Shown here piece by piece: positions 13,301-22,300 of a stretch of DNA of 64,000 bases. Both the position numbers and the translations under genes were made by a program. The notes beneath the pieces are model-generated. The model saw nothing but the letters and a program-made list of their open reading frames with translations, did not search any database and was not told where the DNA came from. Source of the DNA: Limnomonas spitsbergensis (lineage: Eukaryota; Chlorophyta; Chlorophyceae; Chlamydomonadales); NCBI GenBank assembly GCA_037349105.1, contig JAYJMM010000032.1:2384501-2448500 (forward strand). Reading direction: 5' to 3'. Position 1 is the first letter of the stretch; every line of letters begins with the position of its first letter.

Positions 13301-16300
13301 GACGCAGTCCGCTGACAAGCATGGGATGAAGATGCTCCAAATGCCCACGTTAAACCTCGCCCACCCACCCACCCATCCACCCACCGGCAGGCCCGCTACG
13401 CAGTCCGCTGACAAGCATGGGATGAAGATGCTCCAAATGCCCACGTTAAACCTCGCCCACCCACCCACCCATCCACCCACCGGCAGGCCCACGACGCAGT
13501 CCGCTGACAAGCATGGGATGAAGATGCTCCAAATGCCCACGTTAAACCTTACCCACCCACCTAACCACCCACCCACCCACCGGCAGGCCCGCCACGCAGT
13601 CCGATGACAGACAAGTGATGAAGATGCGGAACACCTTTGAAGTTCGCACGTGCTCCATGCGCCCAAACTGGCGCTGGGTGTCGTCGCCTGAGTTGAAAGT
13701 ACAGCAACATGTCAGCGGTACACAAGCAGTACGATAGTGGTACACGTGATGAACATCTGTAATCTGGCTGTCCATTAGGGGTCAGCAGACGAGGCAACGC
13801 TCCCAGAGAGATACCACGGCTTGGCGCTTTTAAGGGGTTGAAGATCCAGGTTCAGGGATTAGGCAACCAGGTAAAGGGTTGAGGGTCCAGGCGTCCAGCT
13901 TAAGGGTTACAGGTGCAGGCGTCCAGGTTCAAGGTTTAGCACTCCAGGTGCAGGGTTAAAGGTTAAGGCGTCCAGGTATAGGGTTCAGGGTCCAGGCTTC
14001 CAAGTTTAGGCGTCCAGATTTAGGTGTCTAGGTAAAGGCATCCAGGGTTTAGGTGTCTAGGTAAAGGCATCCAGGGTTTAGGTGTCTAAGGAAAGGCATC
14101 CAGGGTTTAGGTGTCTAGGTAAAGGCATCCAGGGTTTAGGTGTCTAGGTTAAGGCATCCAGGGCTTAGGTGTCTAGGTTAAGGCATCCAGGGTTTAGGTG
14201 TCTAAGGAAAGGCATCCAGGGTTTAGGTGTCTAGGCAAAGGCATCCAGGGTTTAGGTGCCTAGGTTAAGGCATCCAGGGCTTAGGTGTCTAGGTAAAGGC
14301 ATCCAGGGTTTAGGTGTCTAGGTTAAGGCATCCAGGGTTTATGTGTCTAGGTAAAGGCATCCAGGGTTTAGGTGTCTAGGTAAAGGCATCCAGGGTTTAG
14401 GTGTCTAGGTAAAGGCATCCAGGGCTTAGGTGTCCTCGTGTAGGCATCCAGGGTTTAGGTGTCTAGGTAAAGGCATCCAGGGTTTAGGTGTCTAGGTTAA
14501 GGCATCCAGGGTTTAGGTGTCTAGGTAAAGGCATCCAGGGTTTAGGTGTCTAGGTAAAGGCATCCAGGGTTTAGGTGTCTAGGTAAAGGCATCCAGGGTT
14601 TAGGTGTCCTCGTGTAGGCATCCAGGGTTTAGGTGTCCTCGTGCAGGCATCCAGGGTTTAGGTGTCCTCGCGTAAGGAATAACGCTTAAGGTGTCCTCGT
14701 GTAGGCATCCAGGGTTTAGGTGTCCTCGCGTAAGGAATAACGCTTAAGGTGTCCTCGTATAGGCATCCAGGGTTTAGGTGTCCTCGTGTAGGCATCCAGG
14801 GTTTAGGTGTCCTCGCGTAAGGAATAACGCTTAAGGTGTCCTCGTGTAGGCATCCAGGGTTTAGGTGTCCTCGTGTAAGGAATAACGCTAAAGGTGTCCT
14901 TGTGTAGGCATCCAGGGTTTAGGTGTCCTCGTGTAGGCATCCAGGGTTTAGGTGTCCTCGCGTAAGGAATAACGCTTAAGGTGTCCTCGTGTAGGCATCC
15001 AGGGTTTAGGTGTCCTCGCGTAAGGAATAACGCTAAAGGTGTCCTTGTGTAGGCATCCAGGCTATCAAGCGCCATGCCGGAATTACAACAGCTTCCTCAT
15101 TGTGATCCGGGGATTTCCCCAATGTTGGAATAACCCCATTGTCTTCCTCCTCCCCCCTGCCATCTCATTTTCCAGCCCTCCCATCCCATCCTCCCTTCTA
15201 AAACTTGCTCAGCCCTCTTTCTCCAGTAGCATGCACCTGCATTAAAGACAATGACCCCATTGTCTGCCCGCCCTCCCCTCTCCCCTTTTCCAGACGCCCC
15301 TCTCCAGCGGCATGCAACTGCACCAAAGACGACAACCCAACTGCCCCCCCCCCCCCCCTCCCCACTCCCTTTTTCAGCCCTCCTCTTCCCCCCTCCCCCC
15401 TCCCCTTTCCCCTCCCTCTCTCCCCAGTTGCCCGCACCTGCATCAAAGACAAGGACATCCTTTGCTCGCATAAGCACCACGGCTGGCTGGGCTCGATGCT
15501 GTGAGGCCTGGCTGCTGCTGGTGCCGAGGATGGTCATAGCTAGGGCCGTAGGGTTGCTCAGGATGAACCGCTGCGGGCATTGATAGGGTTTGGACAGGTA
15601 ATCGAATCAGGGTTTGGGATTAAGGGTTTCGCCCTACCACCTAAGACCTCTGTGAGCATCGATATGAGGGTTTGGACCGGTGTTCGGATCAGGGTTTGTG
15701 ATTTAGGGTTTAACTCTGTCGCCCTGACCATCTGCGGGCATTGATGTAGGGGGTAGACAGGTATTGGGATAATAAGGGTTTTAGAACCGTGTCGAGAGGC
15801 CTGATTGCTGTTGGTGCTCAGGACAAGCAAGGTCGGTCATGGGTAGGTAGGATTGCCCATACAAAACATCCTTATGAAATGCTGAGAGGGTGGCAAGTCC
15901 TGCAAACAGGGTTTTAGACGGAGGGATGGAGCAGGTTCTTCAAAGGTAGGATGGCGCAAACCCTACAATAAGCACTGGCAGCAGCTGCAGGGTTTGGTTG
16001 TTGTACGCACAAAAACAAACACTGGAAGCGGCTGCCTGGTTGCCTGAACCCTAAACCCTCAAACCCATAGGTGCAGAATTGCTCATAACAAACAACCTTA
16101 CAAAATGCTGGCAGTTGGTTTGGATGGCACGCACACTAATAAATGAACACTGGAAGTGACTGCCTGGTTATGTGCTAACTGAGGAAGGTCATAGGCCGGG
16201 AACATAGAAAAACAGTTAAGTTTTTGATACGCCATGGCTTCTTAGTAGCTTTGAGATTCCGCTCTATAGCAGCATCTCGCTATTTTATTTTAGCCGGAGC

Positions 16301-19300
16301 AAAAAGGAAGGCAGACGTCGGGGGACACGGGCAAGGTCCAGGGTGCGGGATGCCTCGCTCGATGCGGCCACCCAGTCCCATGCCAACCGGAGGAAGTGTT
16401 CATAGGTCAGAGACTGCCTACAAAAGTTCTGCAGGCATTAAAAATAAAAAAGTCCAGATGATAGCTGCCATATAGGTGTTCAAGATTACCCTCCGTCTCC
16501 CCCCTCTCCTAACCTGCTTATCCTCCCATTCCATGTCAAGCTGGTCGCTGCCGTAGCTCGCCCCTTTATACCCGGGCGGGAAAGGCGGTAACTCGGGCAG
16601 CACCTGAAGGGGCAACATAACAGATTTGTAAGTAATGAGGACGAGGTAATGACGTAAAGGTCACGGTACAAATAAATTATTAAACAAATCAATACCAGTG
16701 TCCGGCACCAACAAATAAATAATGAGAGACAAAAGGTGGGGAGGTGAGCAAGTTGCCGTAATACCGTAATACTTGATTTGCCTCTTCCCGAACACCCCGT
16801 CAAGGATCTTTTATAAGCTGGAATATGCCGAAATAATGTTAACTTATGACGCTGGGGGCAGAAGTCAAATGTTTATCAGTTGCGCACCCGCTGATCGACC
16901 GTCCCTGATCACGTTTATCGTCTGGGTGACCTGCATTTCACTGCACGCGGCCGTTGCTCGGTCTGCTGTCACGTCGCCGATAGATCAGGTGTACCCGTGG
17001 TTCCGTACATGTCCGGTCTCGAAGTACGGGGCTCGTCAGCAAATGTTTGATATCGCGAGCTAAGCTGCAGCAGCGTCTATTGGTTATTTCTTAAAGTATT
17101 CATAAAGCCGCAAAGACAACGTTTATTTTCTGCGGAGGCAGAGGACGTCTACAGGACAGAAATTTCATTAGTTGACGGCTGATAGATGGATAGGGGATGA
17201 GGGACATTCACGTAGCCGAGGTGAGCGTTATAGTATCCACCCTGTGGACCTGACCTACCAGCTAACCCACCCACCCACTGATATTAAACTCCCTAATAAT
17301 CGCTTATCAGGACATTCCAGACCTGGCCTTGCAATCAGCCATAGGCGGTGCGGCTGCTATTAGCTAGCCACTGGTATTCCACTTAAACCTTGAACTTTCA
17401 ACCCTAAGAATGCTACCCTAAGAATGCTACCCTAACCTTAAACCCTAAGAATGTTACCCCAAGAATGCTACCATATTTGCGTAGTTATGATAGTTCTGAA
17501 GGGTGCGACAAGATCAAGCGTACAAGTGTCCTTCACTGAGCATTCCCATTTTAAGCGGCAAAGAATCATTCAAATCGACAAGAACTAAGATTTTGTGAGC
17601 AGCAACGAAATCTGAAGATATAAGGGTAAGCTTGAGACAACAGTTTTAATAAATTTTCTTTAAAGAGAAACATGTTTTCCTTCCTAATTGAAAACGGCTA
17701 AAGCTGTTGCTGAGATGCAACGTTATGCTATTTCCCTCAAACGAGTACTCTGAACGGGGCGCTTTGCTGCTGCTGGTCCCCTGACATCTTGCAGGGGCCC
17801 CTGCCAGGGCACCCTGCTAAAAGGGGGAGGGGGGGCTACAAATTGCTTAAGGGCGGGGGGGGGGGGGGGCTACAAATTACTCAAGGGCGGGGGGGGGCTA
17901 CAAATTGCTTAAGGGCGGGCGGGGGGGGGGGGGGCTACAAATTGCTTAAGGGCGGGGGGGGGGGGCTACAAATTGCTTAAGGGTGGGGGGGGGGGGGCTA
18001 CAAATTGCTTAAGGGCGGGCGGGGGGGGGGCTACAAATTGCTTAAGGGCGGGGGGGGGGGCTACAAATTGCTCAAGGGCGGGGGGGGGGGGGGGGGGCTA
18101 CAAATTGCTCAAGGGCGGGGCGGGGGGGGGGGGCTACAAATTGCTGCAGTGCACTGCGATTTGCACCACATGCGGCACCATATCCACAGAAGGGATTGAT
18201 TTAAATAGTTCGTAACAAAGGAACATGCATCGCTTTGGACTAACTCATTTAAATTCAGGTGGGATCTTTAACATGCAGCAACCAACAGGTTCATAGGGTT
18301 AAGGGTTAACAGTTTATAGGGTTAAGGGTTTATAGGGTTTAAATGGTTTAGGGTTCGGGGTTCAGGGTTCATTGAAGGTGCAGTAACCCGCGCCCACCTG
18401 CGTTTGAAACATCTCCTGACAGGTCTCCTCGTCCACCTCCCCGCACCCTACACCAAACTCGTTGAGCTGCGTGGCGCTCAGCGGGGCCGCGGAATAAGCG
18501 GAGGAGGCCGAGGAGGAGGAGGGAGAGGTGCCAGCTGCGTCGCCCCCTTGCTCCCGCAGGCTGTTTGGCAAGGAGGCAGGAAGCAGCCCGGGGGAGAAGA
18601 ACACGGGATCCCGGTGGCCGGCCCATGAAAGGCCTCGACGCTCCTGCAATTGGGCCGGCAGCCAACTTTGTGATATCACCAAAGCATTCTATCAGTAAGG
18701 TACCCAATTTCAATCAGCATCAATCGATTGTTTCACCAAAGCATCGTATCCAATTTGTATGACTAGGCGCAGCCGAGATTACCTAGGCAGCCGCACCGGG
18801 CTTAAGCTAGATTGTAGGTTTTATTCTGTTGTGGGTCAGGTTTAAGGTTCAGGGTTAACATATGGGTGACTTCCATGCGAAGCCGAGGTTCCCTAGGTGG
18901 CTGCAGCGGGTGCGGAGCGGGGTTTAGTGGCTGCGCATGTTGCGTATGTTGCGTATGTTGCGTATGTTGCGTATGTTGCGCATGTTGCGTATGTTGCGCA
19001 TGTAGGGTGTTTTGGTTGCAGGGTTCAGGGTTGACATTCGGGTGACTTGACAGCGAAGCTGGTGTTTCCTTGGTGCGGAGCTGGATTTTAGGGTTCACTC
19101 TGTTAGGAGTTAGGTTAAGGGTTCAGGGGTTACCTCCGGGTCACTCGGATGCGAAACCGAGGTCCCCTAGGTGGCCGCAGCGGGCGCGGAGCGGGGTCTG
19201 AGGATTTGTTCCGTAGGGGGATAGGTTGAGGGTTCAGGGTCTACCTGTGGGTGACTTGATTGTGGAGCTGAAGGCCCCTCGGCGGCTGAAGGGGGAGCGG

Positions 19301-22300
19301 AGCGAGGCGGCCGGACGTTGGGCTTAGACGTGGGGTTCTTCTCCGTCGCAGCCTTGGACACCTGATAGGAAAGGCCAGATCAGGATTTCACTTTTACAAT
19401 TGAAGGCATGAAAAAACGCTTTCCGTGTACACATGGGTGGGAGTCATATACCATATGTGAGGCGGGGATTGGGGTTGGGGGCGGGGCGTGGGAAACTGGG
19501 AGAGGGCGGCGGGGTATGTGAGAGGTGAGCAGAAGATGAGGAATGTAGATCAGGGGCAGGAGTGGGAATGGGAGTTGGTGCGGGAATGTAGACTAGGGCA
19601 AGAGTGGGAATGGGGGCAGGTGCAAGGAGTGGGGATCAAGGCAGGAGGGGGGAGGGGAGCAGAGAGCGGGAGTGGGATCGGGGGCAGGTGTGGGGATGGG
19701 GGCAGATGTGAATATGGGGTATCGAGATCGGGGGCGGGAGTGGTAATGGGGGCTGGGGGGCAGATGTGAGGAGTGGACATGGGGGATCGGGGCAGCGACA
19801 GATAGGGGGGGCGGGGAGGGGAGGCATGTGAGAGGGGAATGTGGAATGGGGACAGGTGCGGGAAGTGGGGCATGGGGGAGCGGGGGCAGGGGTAGAGCAT
19901 AAGAAGTGGGGAGCGGGTTGATGTGAAAGGGCACTGAGAATCGTTTCAGGAGCGGGAATATGAGGCGGGTTCAGGGAGGTCCTGTGTCCTCACCCTCTAC
20001 CATTCAATCTCTGACTGACCTGCATAACCTTGTTGAGCTTGTTCATAAAGGACTCAGTGTCTTCTGCGTCCTTGCCGCGATCGGCTCTGCCACCTGCCTC
20101 CCTGCCCCCAGCCGCTCTGCCACCCGCCTCCTTGCCGCGCTCTGCTCTGCCGCCAGCCTCCGCGTTGCCGCCTGCCTCCCTCCCGCGCACATCCCTGCTC
20201 ACCTCCGCGCTACCGCCTCCTTCCCTGGCACTCTGCTTCAACTGCACGCCCACCGGCCCCTCCCTCGGCGTCCAATCCCTCCCAGGAGCCTTCTGGAAAG
20301 GAGCGCCGGCCCGGCCGCCTACCGCACCCGCTACCCTCGACGCCTCCAAGTCCTGTATTACCGCTTGTGTCTTCGATGCTATCAACGCCGCGACTGCTTC
20401 TGCTTCTGCGGCTGCTTTCGCTTCTGCCCTCGCTCTTGGCGCCGCAGCCGCTGGACCTGCACCTACTCGCGCTGCGCCACCTGGCGCCGCACGTGCTGCC
20501 GCCGATGAGGATGTTGGAGATGTTTGAGGCGACGAGGCTTCCTCCGTAGCATCAAGGCCCCCTTGTCTGGACCGGCCCAGAACGCCCTTGTTCAAGACGG
20601 CGTTCAAGGCAAAACGAAGCCTTCGTGCCTCTTCAGTTGTTGCTGCTGCTGCTGGGACGCTGCCACTGGGCTGCTGGGCCGCTGCTGCTGCTGCTGCTAC
20701 CATTGCTACTGCTCCTGATGATGACGATGTCTGAGGCGACGTCACCTCTTCTTTATGCAAGCGTGTGCTGACCCGACCCAGCACAGCATCAAGGGCAGAG
20801 CGCAATCTACTGGCCTCGCTGCTGCTGCCGCTGCCGTCGCTGCTGCTGCTGCTTCGGCCGTTGCTGCTGTTGCTGCTGCTGCAGCTCACTGACACATTCT
20901 CCATCGTCAAAGCCCCTGATGACAGCGTTTTTCGATGATTATGTGGGTTGGGGGAAGAGAGAAAGCGATAGTTCTTCATTTTAGGCTCACAGGAGGTTAA
21001 GTAGGACAGAGGGGTCCTGAATCAAGGGGTGAAACAAAGGGCTTTCTATCCCGCACTTTATGGGAACATCGTTTTATTATCTCCAGGTCTGAACCTCGCG
21101 GAGTCATGATTAATGGAGCGGAAAGTTATAAGTGACTTGAATAAGCAGGAAGTGGAAGGCATGTACAGTGCTGGGATCTGGTGAGGGACTCGTGTGTAAC
21201 ATGAAGGGGTGTGTGACAGCGTTAAACAGTCAGCGGACAAAGTTTATCTGACTTCGGTCTTTCCAAGTACCGGTATATTATTTTGTTTAGTAAACTTTTA
21301 TGACTGAATAACCATAACACAGTAAAATGTTGACTGAGGAGCCATACACTTTTTGCGGCAGCGTCAAAAGCCCGACCGCCACGGCCGTAAATCGCTCGAC
21401 ACAGGACCCGTACCTGTTCCTTTCCGGCCCTCCATAACAGCCAAGGTCTTGCCTCTGCTGTCTTGCCCCATGCTAGCCTGCCCAGCCATCATGGCGGGCG
21501 CGACGTCCCTCGATTCTGTGCGGCCTGCCCTTGATACCGCATGCGATGAGCGGGACGCAACACCATCCGGGGACGCCTGCCAGGATGCAACACCGTGCTC
21601 TGGCGCTGTACCGCTCTTAGACGTCTGTGGCTCGGGTTGCTGCGGTTGTTGCTGTTGCTGCTGCTCGGGTTGTTGCTGCACGGGCTGTTGCTGCTGCTCG
21701 GGTTGTTGCTGCACGGGCTGCTGCGCCTGTCCCTTGCTGCTGGCAGAGGACAGCCGTTGCACTAGGACTTCTTTGACACCGCTCTTTGGCAGGCCCAGCT
21801 GCATCAGGCGTGCCTGAAGGTCAAGTACCTGTGCCAGACAAACAAGGAAACAAGCATGTGGGGTGAGCAATGCACCTGTGCCAGACAAACATGCATGAGG
21901 GGTGAGCCATGCATGAGGGGTGAGCCATGCATAAGGGGTGAGCCATGCATAAGGGGTGAGCCATGCATGAGGGGTGAGCCATGCATGAGGGGTGAGCCAT
22001 GCATGAGGGGTGAGCCATGCATGACAAAAGCTGGGTTCTGTTAAAAGGTGTATATCGCATGTTTGTCGGGCTTTTCGGAACGGTATTGAAGATGGTCAGG
22101 CTGTTCAGAAAATTATTTCGGAGGATCGGGCTCTACAGAAAGGAGGATCAGATAGTCAGACAGGTACCGATCATGAATCAGTAGGTATGGTGACACCTGC
22201 GTCTGCCTGCAGTCCTTGTAACTGCTACTGCCTTGACCTGGGAAGCATCCTCTCAACCCCGCACAGATTGCCCTCCATTGGTCGCCACGTCAAGATGCAA

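Noticed and set aside
19990..20979. Using the whole 329-codon minus frame as a single-exon gene starting at 20979
   Set aside because: The segment joins in phase at 20915 to the upstream SAP exon and at 20020 to the next exon, each with consensus splice sites. Its own ATG context is not needed.
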